Source: Protea cynaroides
Lineage: Eukaryota > Streptophyta > Magnoliopsida > Proteales > Proteaceae
NCBI GenBank assembly: GCA_028583415.1
Contig: CM053276.1
Coordinates: 121,285,666-121,349,665 of the forward strand
Length of the DNA stretch: 64,000 nucleotides
Direction: 5' to 3'
A program made the position numbers and the translations under genes. Position 1 is the stretch's first letter. The number at the start of each line of letters is the position of its first letter. Shown here piece after piece: positions 23,835 through 37,908 of this stretch. Under the pieces are notes generated by a model. The model did not search any database. It was not told where the DNA came from and saw only the letters and a program-made list of their open reading frames with translations.

Positions 23835-23892
23835 GTACAACTGAGAATTTTTTTTTTTTTTTTTTTTTTTGTGGTAGGAGTACAATTGAGAA
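23835..23892 (-). mobile_element. tail-only retro-insertion 2
   Basis: GTACAACTGAGAA (23835-23847) and GTACAATTGAGAA (23880-23892), 12 of 13 identical, enclose only 23 T and GTGGTAGGA. On the minus strand the insert is TCCTACCAC plus an A tail. Confidence 0.75.
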
Positions 23893-25559
23893 TGAGATCA
23901 TGGTTTAAAACCCATAATAGAATCTAGGATTGGCATCTATTGATTTCGATTTGAATTAAATTGGAACAAATTAGAAATGGCTGGTGAGAATCAACTGGAA
24001 TACTATAAACTAGAATCAAGAACAATAATCAAAGATTTCCACAAATCTACGATTTTTAGAGTTTTAAATTCAAAAGACTTTCACAATTCTTTAAAACATG
24101 AAACATAAGGTTCTCATGTTTGATATATCAAGGGATAATCTTGATATCATTTATTGTTCAAAATATATAAAGAAGCAGCATTTAGAGAAACTATGACTAG
24201 ATTTTCATGTTTGTTATATTATATTTGAATTATTTATATTTCATAAAATCGTGCTTGTGTACTCACATTTTATAAATATTATATTTACAGTACTTTTTTA
24301 TTTTATATTTCTAATTTTGCGCATAAATATTATTTTTGGACATACTTTTTTTCCTCTCATTCTTTGGTAAATCTATTTAACACCCCCATCCACAACAAAA
24401 GAGAAAGAGTATAAGGTGGGGGAAGCAGAGGTGTAGTAATTTTTTTTTTTTTGTGTGAAAATAGTATAAATAAAATTACTAAAAATAATACTCCAAAAAC
24501 ATAAAATATTTAAGATCATAACTTAAACGATATAAGACATCTCAAGGACCACATCATCTTGAACTAGTCTAACAGTGAACACTTCATCTTTCTTATTTAT
24601 ATTTTCATAAAAAAAAATATATTTCTTACGTATGTTGTTTTGTATTTGTGTCCACAAACAATGGCTTGCCTAATTCAATCCCATAAAAAAAAAAAAAGAA
24701 TATTTCATTTGTATGTATTTGTATAGGCCATGGGATTCCATCATTGCTCATATTCAATGATCGATTCCACACCATATCAACGGTGATGGATCTCACATAG
24801 AATACATGAACAAACCCCGCGAGGGTGATCTAACTTCAAAAACCTGTCATCAATTCGGATTGCAGGCTTGCAACATCATTGTGTGTACGTAGTGGAAATC
24901 ACGTGTCCACCACTTACAATTGATACACTTGTACCACACAATTTTTTATTTTTTAAATACCAATATACCATGATGATGCAAGATGGTTTCCCGAGTATGA
25001 TCTGATTGGAAAAAAGGGCTACATTTCCTTCGTCATTCTGAGATGAGTTCCATCTTACTTAAACCAAATCACCCCATTCTGAAACCTGAATTATTGAGAA
25101 AGCGAAGGAACTGGGGAAAAGGCAACCTAGTAGCTAGCTGGCGTCATCAAAAGATCGGATCTCAACCTTATACGGAATCGAAACGCTCCAAGCCACCATC
25201 TTCAAATGTTTTTTTTTGGTAAAGTTCTTACATCATGGAGTAGAAAAGAGAGATGGAATAAAAGGGGAATAATGGCGAGATAAATTGATTCTCTATTCGA
25301 TCAACGAAGTGATGCCACTTGTCAACCGACCTGGCAGCACGACAACGCATCTTGCAACCGTGAGATGGGAGGAATTCGGTCATTCATCATCTTTCCTTCA
25401 TCAGCTCACAGGGTTACACATACCCAAACAGAGAGAGGAGGAGAAGATTTCCATGTCGTTTCTGCGTTTCATCGTCACGAAAGCATCAACCCTTTCATGA
25501 CATCAAATTAAATAATTTTTTTATTTTTTATTTTATTTTTGCTAATTTAGATTTGGTTT
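23893..25559. other. AT-rich intergenic DNA
   Basis: No gene recognised. Very AT-rich from 24000 to 24720, with several poly(T)/poly(A) runs (24440, 24603, 24688, 25208) lacking convincing flanking duplications. The right edge approaches the kinase promoter. Confidence 0.5.
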
Positions 25560-26127
25560 CTCTTCGTCTCTCTCTAGAGTCTGTATTTTTTGTTCTTTGT
25601 TCGAATCATCAGCTCAGACCGGAGAGGGGAATGAGAGAGAGAAGGAGAAGACGCGTTAGCTGATAAGATTTACTATCTGGCTTTTTTTTGGATATCGAAC
25701 ACAACGATCATCTGTTGGCGCTGGAATCGGTGTTTCAGGTGTATACTCTGTTCGAACTTAATTGGTTCTCTCTCTCTCTCCCCTCCCCCCTGTATCGGAT
25801 CTGGATGGAAAGATAGGGTTTCTGGGAATTCTGGGATTACCTAATTGGGCAAGGTTGATTGATTATTCGACTTTGTATTGGATTTGTTCTGTTTTTTAAA
25901 TGGAGAAGAAACTTTTGATGATTACTCGGAGGAGTAACCACGTCTTGTGATGTTGGAAAAGCAAATTTATTCGTTTGGATTTTAATATATGGGGAAGAAG
26001 TGGATTGCCTCCTATAGATTCCCCAATGGAGTATCTCTCGATTTCGTTTCGAGAGCTCCGATTACTGGGTTTCGGATTTGGGTTGGGATCTTTGAAGCTT
26101 GTTTGCTCTCGGTCGTGAATTCTACTC
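25560..26127 (+). promoter_or_regulatory. 5'-UTR region of the PB1-kinase gene
   Basis: A CT/GA-rich leader (25555-25660) typical of plant 5' UTRs. A donor-like TTTCAG|GTGTATAC (25738/25739) and an acceptor-like GTAAACAG|GGAATT (26139/26140) suggest a 5'-UTR intron. If that acceptor is used, the ATG at 26128 is removed and translation would start at the in-frame ATG at 26224. No TATA box was recognised. Confidence 0.5.
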
Positions 26128-29100
26128 ATGTGTAAACAGGGAATTGGGTGCTTGGAACGATCGTGCTCGCAGTCTGATAACCTATTTGATCAGCGGCAGC
26201 AGCAGTACCAGGCTGTGTTTGGAATGGAAACACCTGCCACAGTCCCAACAACAACACAGTCGCCGGGTTCGAATGAAGAAAGCCCTCGTGTCAAGTTCCT
26301 CTGTAGCTTTGCAGGTAGCATTTTGCCTAGACCTCAGGATGGGAAGCTCAGATATGTTGGAGGTGAGACTAGGATTGTGTGTTTGCCTAGGGAGGTTACT
26401 TTTGAGGAGTTGATGGCTAGGATGAGAGAAATATTTGAAGGGGCAGCTCTGTTGAAGTATCAGCAGCCCGATGAAGATCTTGATGCTTTGGTTTCTGTTG
26501 TCAACGATGACGATGTGATGAACATGATGGAGGAATATGATAAGTGGGGAGCTGGGGATGGGTTTACCAGGCTCAGGATATTTTTGTTCCCACATCCTGA
26601 TCAAGATGCTTCTTCACACTTTGATACAGACGAGAGAGAAACTGAAAGGAGGTACGTGGATGCATTGAACAGCCTGAATGATGGACCTGATTTCAGGAGG
26701 TCACAGCTGCAACAATCTGAATCCCCTACAATGGGTCCTGTAGTGGCTGAACAGTACTTCAATCCAGTCAGTCTTGAGGCTGGTCTCCATAACCAGCGGA
26801 ATTGCGAGATGCCTTTGCCACAATTTAATTTACGTCGTCTCACCATTCCTTGTATAGGATCTGGCGCACATCAACAATCCCATTCTCAGAGATATAATGA
26901 GATGGAGAGTCCTTGGAGCCCTGGATACTGTTCACCCGGGCATCTTGGGCACCATGATCCTCGGCCTGTGCCAGAGTACCCATCTTCACCATCTTCTGCT
27001 CGTTACCGAATGACATTTGGAGAGTTATATGATAAGGGCTTGGATAGGTTGTCTGAGGAATATGTCCGGCAACAAGCGAGTCATCAGCCCCAATATGATC
27101 ACCAGCCACAATTTGTTGACAATGTTGTATGGCTTCCTCCTGGAGCTATGCCTAGTGATAAGGCTGGTTTTCCTGGTAACTTGGGTCATTCACACAATGT
27201 GTTTGAAGGGAATAATATCTGTGAGCCCTGTCGAATGGCTTTCCAAAGAAATCAAACTTCATCGGAAGCTGCTCGTTATCCAGATTCTCGCTGGAAGCAT
27301 GGTGTGCAACCACATTTGGAGCAGCCAAGTACAGGGAATGAATTCCACCAATTTGCTAATCCATGTGTCCAGTGTGCTTCCAGTAGGGAGACTTACATAT
27401 TGAATATGGAACAAAATGAGGCTCGAAAGTGTGCTTCCAGTAGGGAGACTTACATATTGAATATGGAACAAAATGAGGCTCGAACTTTCTATAATGAAGT
27501 TCACAGTCATGAAAGAAATTGGGTCTTACATCATCAATTAAACCATCGCGGTGAGGAATCTAGGACACATGTGTCTGGAGCTGGACGAACGAATGAGCAC
27601 TACATTGTAGATGGTACTGTTGGTGTGAATTTTCCTCTTTCACATGGTAATTGCTGTGATGGTCATCATGTGTCTTCCAATTGTATCAATCATGAAGACC
27701 CTAGGTATATTCGATCTGGACCTGAAATGGGGAATGGAGGCTTTCATGACCAAGCTGTTGGAGCTGGACTTCACATTCATATTCCACCTGAAGACCGTGG
27801 AGTCCGTTATGGGAACTTCCCTCCTGCTTATGGAACAGAGAATCTTTATCAGGTGTCACATGGACCTGCACCTGCACACGCTTTATGGAGGAAAGTGCAG
27901 AACCCACTTCATGGTGCACCATCTTATGAACTGTCAGGCTTCTTGCCTCAAGGCAATGGTACGGTAAACTCAGGGTTTGTAAGGGCAACACCGGAGGGTA
28001 GTCCTCGGTTTCATATTGCTGTGGATAATTCAAATGCTTGTGCTGGGCCATCTCAAAAGGTATATGCCTTTGATGGGTCTCCACCATCAGAATATCCCCA
28101 TGGCTATGTTCCAAAATTTAATGCCCACATCCTTAGTCATGAAAACCATAATGTTGCTTCAGATACTGTTCGAACCCAACTTGACATGGTAGACTATGCT
28201 ATTCCAATGGAACCTATGCGAATGGTGTCTTCACCATCAGCTGTGATTGACGATAAGGTCGGTGCTTCAACTGCTTCAGGTTGCACTCCGGGATCAAGAG
28301 ATAACAGTGTTGTTGGAGTAGTGACTGAAGAGAATATTATGCTTGGAGAGGATTCTGAACTTAAGCACATAGAAACTGCTGGGCACTCTGATGTGACAAT
28401 GACTACTTTCTCAAATGAAAACCAAGAGCCTGATAAGAAAAATGGGGAAGAAAATATTGTTCCAAGTGACATTAGGCCTGCTGAAGAGCATCGTGATACT
28501 GCAAAACATGGTGAAATTGATGTTCATGCCACAGTTGAGAATGAAGACCTCTCACCTAGGGGTTTGAGTTTCTTACCTGAGTTGATTGCTTCTGTAAAAA
28601 AAGCCGCCTTAGAGGATGTTGAGGTGGTAAAAGCTACAGTGCAAGGAAATGTTGACCCTGATGTTTTGCATGATCCAATGCCAAAAGAAGTAGCTTTGCA
28701 TGAATTAGGATCTGTGGTGAGAATCTGTGCTGCCAGTTCTATTTTTGGTTTTGCAAGTAGATGTTCTTTAGGGTTTTATTTACTTACCATGACTTGAATT
28801 ATACTTGGTCATAGATCAACAATGTAGATTTGGAACGTGATTCTGATAGCGACCATCCAAACATCTCCAAGATTGAGCCAACTAAGGCAGAGGAAGAAGC
28901 TTTGTCTAAAGGGTTGCAGGTATTCTTTGTCGTCTCTTATATTCATGAATATTATTCTGATGTTAATCTACCGTTTCCATCACTGAACTATTTAAAATGT
29001 TTTCCTTCTTTCCCTTCTTTATAGACAATAAAAAATGATGACCTGGAGGAAATCCGAGAATTGGGTTGTGGGACATATGGAGCTGTTTATCATGGAAAAT

Positions 29101-32100
29101 GGAAAGGTTCTGATGTAGCGGTAAAAAGAATAAAAGCGAGCTGCTTTGCTGGAAGACCATCTGAGAGAGAACGCTTGGTAGTCTCCAAATCATGTTTATA
29201 ACTGCTTTTTTTCCCGATAAAATGATGTTTGTTACAGATTTCTGTTACCAAATACCGTTTCCTTAACCTCATCATGAAAGACTGAATTTATTTGCCACTG
29301 CACGTTTTCCATAGCACAGTGTTTGATGTTCTCGTCTGGCATGACATTTAGACTTTAGAGAATGCTATGGAAGAAATTTTTTGCCCTGGGTAAGTTAGCT
29401 GAAGTTTGAAGTAGCATGATTTGGACTACGATCTCGGAATAAATTTTAAAAAACTGATTATGTAACCTTCTGGTGCAAACATGCTACAGTATGCTGATTG
29501 CTGATCGACGATCCATTAAAATTTGTATTTGAATTTTGTAGCCAAGAGGATATATATATATCCCTGTCATACAAACTGATTTTCCTTGTTAAAGCCTTGG
29601 AATAATTCGAATTATGGTGCATAAAATTTGTACTCCAATTAGCATATGCATTAAATTTCTGTTTACCATTGCCATGACTAGGTTTTTCTGGTTGAAAAAT
29701 AAAAAGAATAAAAAGTTCATGGAATTAAATGATGCACATTTATTTTGAGAAAGGTGTTGCTGCTGATGACCACATATAGATTTACTATCTGACGCAGAAA
29801 GAATGACCAGCAATGTAGCCATTTCATTTTTTAGTGGTCGATTCTTAATTGTGGGTCAACATGGGGCCTCTTTTTGATCCAACTACCAAATTTTGTTCAA
29901 AGGCATGTTAAATATATGGCTTGGCTGGATTGAAAGGGATCTATGGCTGCTTGTTGGTTCTTGCTTGATTTCTCCTTAAAACTTGCAAATGTATTTTGGT
30001 AATTTCAGTGTCAGATTTTGATTGTTTTAGCTTTGACCTGTATATGTGTATTTTTTATTGTTTGTCTCAACTTAGATATAATTGGGGTTCAGTTCAATTG
30101 GATTAAGTGTTTGGTGGCTAATTTCTCTTATTTGACTTTTCAACTCAGGATTATGACTCCAGTTGAGGGAGTATTGGAGTAATGTATGTGAACATCTAGG
30201 TTTCTTTTTAGGCTTCTTCTCCATCCACCCCCAAAAGAAATAAAGTTGTTTTTGCTGCTGTAATCTGCTGCAAGCTTATATGTTGAAAAGATGTGGTGCT
30301 TTGATGATTCATTGGAAGCTAGAAGCAGTAAGGCTCTATATTAGGCTATAAATCAACAAATTTTATAAAGAAGGGAAATAATGCCATTACAGCAAGCCTA
30401 AAACACCTCCACTATTGCAACACACAGAAAATCTAAAGAAATAGGGAAAATAAGAAAGTGAAAGGGAGAAAATCAAAGTGCAAGACAATGTTGCAAAGGA
30501 ACGATTGTAAAAACCCTTGTTTTACTAGGTCATCTGCATTCTCGTTTTTTTAGTGACAGATCTAGGTTTCCATCCCTGATGTATCTAAATGGATGGAAAA
30601 AGTTCCATGGTTTCCTACCAGGATCTCCTAGCCAGCCAATTATTTTGACTGAATTCCTCCTCCAATTGCACTTACAAGTTTCAAAAAGCGATTTGTGCAC
30701 ATTGTTCAAATCTCATTGTAGCGGGAATTCAGCTCTAGTAGTACGTTGTTGGACCCAGATATGCTGCAACATCTATCTGCCTCCTCTAATAGATCCTCCT
30801 AATTCCTGAAGTTCTCCTGATTACCGAACGACTGACCACAAAGTTTAAGGTTACCACACCTTGAAGAGGATGCTGAATGGTATAATGGTACCTGCATGGG
30901 CTATGGAGGAAGGGAAAGGCCACCAATTCTGATGTAGAAGTGCTCTGTCATGCTTCTAAAAGCGTCACCAACTGCTGCCTAGTGAGCTACCCTTCGTTTT
31001 TAATGTGTTTAGAGCCATTTTTTTTAACCATTAATGTTGCAGAAAAGATGTCTCAAAGGGGCCTTGTATTGTTTACTTCCGTAATATAGAGTGGGTTTAT
31101 GGACTCCGCTTCACAAAATCTTTCTTGCTCCTGAAGTGTAAAATTGCCAAGAGGTATCAATTCAACAATGTCATTGGGCAAAGCATACTTGTTCATGTTC
31201 TTATTTATTCAAAAGTCTAATCTATATTGTCAAATGCTAGAAGCCCTAAACCCTCTGCCTTTTTTTAACTCCTTTTATTAACCTACAGCCTTGTAGAGAG
31301 ACAGACTATGAACTGAAGCCTCCCCCTACCTAAGTGCCAACAAAAAAAAAGAAAAAAGAAAAAAAAATCCCTAATGGCCGATATGAATCCAACTTAAAAC
31401 TTTAACTCAATTGTAATTTCTAGTATTGCAGCTATCCTTTTCCCTTTGTGGAGTTTCAGACTAGCGGCTTGAAACCACTATTTTAAATTCTAGCTCTTGT
31501 AAAATCTTCTCTTTCTCATCTAAATTTCGGCACTCTATACCACCTTTTCCCTTCTTCTTTTTTATGGATGGGCAATCACAAAAAATTTCATTAGAATTAT
31601 GTGCATGTTACAAACGCATTAAAAGTGAATACTGGCTGTGCACTAGAATGTAGAACAAAGAAACAACAGAAAGAAAAGGAAAAAGAAAAATATTGTCTGA
31701 AATCAGATTTCGCTATTTAACCCAAAACTGGATCAATTTCCATTCTATTTCTCCGACAAAACATAACCCAAGTTCTCCAAAACTTCATTCTCTGCCAAAA
31801 TGTCAGTTCAGTCTCTTTGTTGTCGTCAATTGTTTTCTAAGTTTCTATCCTAGTATTCAGCCCTCAATTCAAAGTTTAATGCTGCATCGTTTGCAATCTT
31901 TTTCCTATATATTACACACATCCTTTTTATGAGGTCTGCACCCATCATGTGGCATAGGGGTTGCATCCTGTAAAACTTATTAGTATACCACTTCTATGTA
32001 TGGTTTGTATGCTGCATCTCTTTTGAGATCAGAACCCTTTATTATATGATTTCTTCTCGTTGCATACCCTGTCCATTACTGGAGGAATAGCATTTCCTGC

Positions 32101-35100
32101 TGTGATTTAAGCAGCAAAAGGTGTCCCTTTTCTTGCGCCCCTAAATCCTCAGGCACGGGCATTGCATCTAGTCCAGCACCTTGCCCTACTATTACTCAAG
32201 AAGATGGTGGGCTTGTGCATGAAGATGCAGCTGTTAGGTATGCAACATCCAATCTTAGACATTGTATCAGGGGAGAACAGTTAATTGCATTAATGCTCTT
32301 CTTTGTGGTGAAAATCACAGAATTTTTTACTTCAGCCTCACATGTGGAAGACAATTTATATTTGCTGGATATCCGGATCCTTCATTCGACCCAAAGTACC
32401 CATGTTGGAAGCACTTACCTGGGTTCTGGGGATCGAATATGTGTTGGAGATCCCCAAATCTGGACTATAGGTTCTTCGAGTGCGAAATAGTTGAAAATAT
32501 TCTTATAAAAAATTTCTTTTTATTTATTTTTTGAATTTTTTGAGGTAGCGTGTCCCATAGAGTGCCTCTTAATTCTAGAGGGGAGCTGAAGCCGAGGTAT
32601 AATACTACATTCATGATGTGCACCCTTTCCATCTCAAGAGGGAGATTAGAAACTTCATTTTAGCTTGTGCTATATTGTGAAGGAAAAACAAGTAGCTAAA
32701 ACATATTTGTGATGGAGATACAAGTAGCTAAAACATACTTCTTTATGTCTACACATGATATATTAATTTTACCTTCTGAATCCCCCTGCCTTTATTTGGT
32801 TCAGTGCTCTGTATCTTATCCAACATCACCAACCAAGCAAAACATCTACTCTAGAGTGGTTACAGAATGATTCAACTTACTCCTCAATCAAGAAAATCCA
32901 AAAAGAAATCATTTTCTTGTTTTTCTCCAAGAGTCCAAGTGCATATCCTTCTCCATGGGGCTCAATGGAGGAGTAACCAAAAACACTCAGGTGAATGTGT
33001 TCCCTAATTTCTCTCTATAGAAGCAGCTGCTTAAATGTTGGCCAACATGCAATGTATTTATTACTCCTTGGAGAAGTGGTTGTCTAATGTTTCCCAATCT
33101 AATATTCCTAAACCTAAAATTTACATTCTCATCCTTTCCAACTTTTCATTAGTTTTCTTTCCCTAATTTCCATTGTTTATATTTTTTGTATCTGAACACT
33201 TTTCTTCTTTCTTATTTTATGATATTGAGACTGAAATCCTAGATCCTACTACATTATTATGCGATGATTACAGCTTATACATATGACATATGGAATACTT
33301 GTCTAGTTTTTATAAGACAAAAATAAATCATTTTCCTGCCTTTTTCATAAGAATTCACTGGCAGAAATTTTTTTCCTGCAAGGGCACATGCTTGTAGAGG
33401 AAATTTACACTTAAAGTGATATTTCTGGAAAGTGGAGGACTCCTTTTTTTTTCCCTTCATGCTGCCAAATAGCCTGGGAACCGTTGGATCAACTAGATGT
33501 CAAATTTTGTGATTTATCTCAACTTTATGGACTGCCACGTGTAGACTTGTTCCTCTTGTATTTTCAGCCATTGACTTGGATCTAAGGTTTGTTAAATAAA
33601 TGGGATAGCCAACGAAATACCACTTGGGGGTCCAACCCAAACTTAGGCATTAAGTGGAGATAGCCCAAGGGTATGTTAAGACACATCCAAGGTCCCAATA
33701 ACCAATGTGAGATTATTACCTCTATAACTCCCAACATCTTAACAAGGTTGATTTGGCCATTCCTACTGCTTATTGTAGAGATTCTTCTCTATGCGTTTCA
33801 ATGTAGAATAACTGCACCTTAATTTATTTCATAAATTGTAAATAAAAATAAAAATAGACATATTGTGAAAAATTAATCTTAATGGATATGAATTCAAATT
33901 CCTTAAAGCTATTGGAAACTGGTTTGGGTTCAAAGATTTCATACTCAAATTTGGATATTGATTTATCTGAGAGCCATCTCAGTATTTTAAGCTCTTAAAC
34001 TCTTGTTCTCTTCACTCTGGCATCCTTTTGTATTCACAGCCCTAAAAAAATTAGAATCCCTGGGATGTCCTAAATAATTATATCTTTTAATGTCCTACTC
34101 TTGGGAATTGGAATCATTCAAATCATCTCTGCATTCCAAAATTGCAAATGCCTTAGGAGTAGTTCCCCATAAAATTATGCACCTGATGATACAGAGTGGC
34201 ATTTACTAGTTATTGGGGTAGTGGTTCCTGGTAAAATCAAGTCCAATTAAAACTTGGATTTAACTTCGTTACTCATGCCTACGTAGAGATTCACAAATAA
34301 GTCAACATACATGTTGCAATAATGTCTGTCCAATTTATTTCACACGTGGGTCACCCCTTGCTGTGACCTTAAAATTTTACTTGGTTTTTTCTATCTCTGT
34401 CTATCTCTTTCCTTCTAATTAATAACACCTCATGTTTCCCTTCTTAATTTCTTTAAATCTGGGGGGTGGGGGAGATTCATGATCCTCTTGCACTTGCCTG
34501 CTTTTATCTTTGACTTTTAACAAGTATGAGAGACAGAATTGTTTATTTTCAAATGATTCATATCCTTGCAAACCTCTTTTGGCTTCCATGTTTGTCTTAA
34601 TCTTTTGTATGAAAGAACAAATTAAAAATTTTTATTTGAAGTGGCCAACATATTGTTCGTACCTAATTTTCATTTAAAATTATACGCTTATTCTTTTAGT
34701 ATATGTTTTTCCTGCAAGCTTTAAAGAAACTATGAACTGTTTTACTCTATGGACGCCTTTATATAGCTCTCATTTTGGTAGTTTTCTCAATTACTTTGGC
34801 ATTTCATTCATTGCTTTGATGCATCTCTTTGGAATTTAATGTGCTATAATATGAGGGTACTCTACTTTTGTAGTCCTTGTTTAACTCATTTGCCGGCCAG
34901 TGTTCTTTCCTGACCTAAATGTTCACCTTGAAGCATTTTTCTTGAAGTAGTCAAGCTTTTAGTAAGAAACTTTCCCTTTTTCTTTGTGTCCTGCTCATTG
35001 ATCTCATAACTTGTGCATATCTTTGTAAATTCTGTCATAGTACTCTTACCTTACTAGTCCATTGTTAAAATGCTTTTCTGTTTGTTTTTGTCGATAGATT

Positions 35101-37844
35101 GCTGATTTCTGGAAGGAGGCTTTGATACTGAGTTCATTGCATCATCCAAATGTTGTGTCTTTCTATGGTATAGTTCGTGATGGTCCTGATGGATCTCTAG
35201 CTACTGTGACAGAGTTCATGGTTAATGGATCTTTGAAGCAATTTCTGCAAAAGAAAGACAGGTAGATAGTTTGGATGATTATGAATAACATTTTCACATT
35301 TTGGAATTGTCAAGTCTTACATGTGAAGCATGTAAATTGTTGTGTTAACCTCATGGTTACTTTGAACAGGACGATTGATCGTCGTAAGAGACTCATCATA
35401 GCTATGGATGCTGCATTTGGGATGGAGTATTTGCATGGAAAGAATATTGTTCATTTTGATTTGAAATGTGAAAATCTGCTAGTAAATATGAGAGATCCCC
35501 AAAGACCTGTGTGCAAAGTAGGTGCCTTGATCATTTCTTTTACCCTTTTTTGGGGTTTCTGCCTTGTGTTGGTTATGCTATTGCCTTTATTAGTGAATTA
35601 TGTTGAGTGTTGGAAAGTTTTGATTTACTTCTGTTTCCAGAATTATTCTGGAATAGTTTAGTTTTCATCAGTGGAATCCTGGTAAGGAATGAAGCTCATG
35701 GGTCACATGGTAATGGTATGGACATTGCACTTTCTAAAATTTGGTCATGTAACTATGTAAGGCACATACATATGCTCATGTAGGACAAATGCTGGTCTTC
35801 GGAGAAAATTAATATGTGAGGGATTATTCTCTTCACACAACTTTAATGGCATCATCTCTTTTAGACAGAATTTTAAGACATTTCTCTCTCCCCCCTCATA
35901 TATTTCTATGAATTCTCCTTTTACTACATTTTACTTGAACTAAGTTTATCGAGGAACATGTCTATGATTAATGATCTATTGGCAATTTCATGTCTGTCGA
36001 GGCAGTTTTCTGACATCTTATCTGAATTAACATGTTTTAATGTCCAAGTTCCACTACACATTTTTTTTATTATTTTAATATTTGTGTATACTTTTCTCGC
36101 CTTCCTCTTTTTAATTTCTGGGGAAGAGAGGAGGGTGTGGATGTGTGTGGATTTGTGTGGGGAAGGGGTCATGTGGTTGTGGGTTTGGCATATAACTTTG
36201 GTTACATTGGCTGTTCTTTTGTATGGACTCTTATGATGTTCATTCTTTAGCTGGTTCTCTTGTGAACTTTAGGTATAGTACTGATACTCTCCCATATCTT
36301 GGAGGGGTGTTGTACTATCAATTTTCACTTTTACTTTCTTTACAGATTGGTGATTTAGGCTTGTCAAAAGTAAGACAACACACCTTAGTGTCAGGAGGTG
36401 TCCGGGGAACTTTACCATGGATGGCACCTGAGCTCCTTAGTGGGAAAAGTAACATGGTAACAGAAAAAGTAAGGTCAACTTAGCAAGTTTATATTTTACT
36501 TGTATCTTGTCTATTATGATCTGTTTAATATTATGTGGTATTTTCTCTTATATTATTTCGCTTGTTGTTAGATTGATGTTTACTCGTTTGGGATCGTCAT
36601 GTGGGAGTTGCTTACTGGGGAGGAACCTTATGCCGATATGCATTGTGCTTCTATTATTGGTAGGCTGCATAATATTGAAGTTCTAAACTTTTAACTTACT
36701 GCTTTAAATTGCCAGTTGTCTCTCATTTATAGCTACAAAAGGGTTACTAATTCACAATTGTCTTACTTCATAAGAACACATGGATCTGCCATGCTTTCTG
36801 TTGTGTTGCATAGATGCTGCATTAATACTAGTGGTTCTGACCTTCTACCCCTATATTCCAGACATAGATCTCTTGTATCAAAATCTATTCAATTTGATGA
36901 TCTAAGCCACCCCCCCCACCCCCTCTCCCTTGTGGGCAAACCTCTTACTTTTTGATATCTGGTAAATTGATCAGATATTGGTTATTTGTTGGAATGAAAG
37001 TGTGCTTTTGCCAAGTAGATTTGTAATGCATCCAGTTGTAGGACCAATGTACTTGTGCAGAAACAAAGCATGTAACTACAATTTCCCTGCTCCTAGTGCC
37101 TTAAATGATGATTAAGACTATTTGCGTTAATGGTAGTATAACATGCTGAACTTCATCCTGTTTGGCTGGGTAGTCTCCCCTCACAGGGCACCTAACCTGG
37201 AGCAGAAAACCTTATCTAACTCTTTAAGGTTTTTTTGGTCTTCTATGTCTCAGTTGCGCCATTCCCCTATAACTGATTGGTTTTGCTGCACTCTCAACTT
37301 TGAGAAGCTTTTCTCACTGATCAGAATGACTACCCTTATCAAATAATAGTGCAAACTTGACTTGACTTCATCTTATGCATGCTTGTGGTAGACGTTACGG
37401 TGATGTGAACTTACTAATATCATCCTTGTAATCGCTATAAATGCTTTTTGGTGTTGGCTTTTATATCATGTTTATGTGCACATATACACTTGCTAGAGAT
37501 ATAATATTGGACCCATTCACAAGGGTCCAATATTGAGTTAGTAGTGAGTCGACCTCCTCAGGTTATTGGTCTTGATAAGGATGAAGCATCATCACAACTT
37601 TGCTCTTCTATCTCTCTTATCTCTTCTCCCTTGTTTTATTGTAATTCTTCTTATCTATATCTCTCCAGTCTCCACCTCATGTCTTACTGCTCTAGTCAGT
37701 CCTTCCATCTCTTCTTCTTCTCCATCAATTCTGTCTCTCAGCTCTCTGGACCTGGTTTCTTATATCTGATATTGTTACATGGTATTAGAGCATTGGAAAC
37801 CAGCTATCAATCTCCTAATGGCTATGTTTGGTTGTCAGGGGAAT

Positions 37845-37908
<64 letters not shown>

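Noticed and set aside
25201..25230. Further tail-only retro-insertion at the T run followed by GGTAAAG
   Set aside because: It has the right motif but no direct repeat flanks it; the poly(T) runs at 24440, 24603 and 51668 were left out for the same reason.
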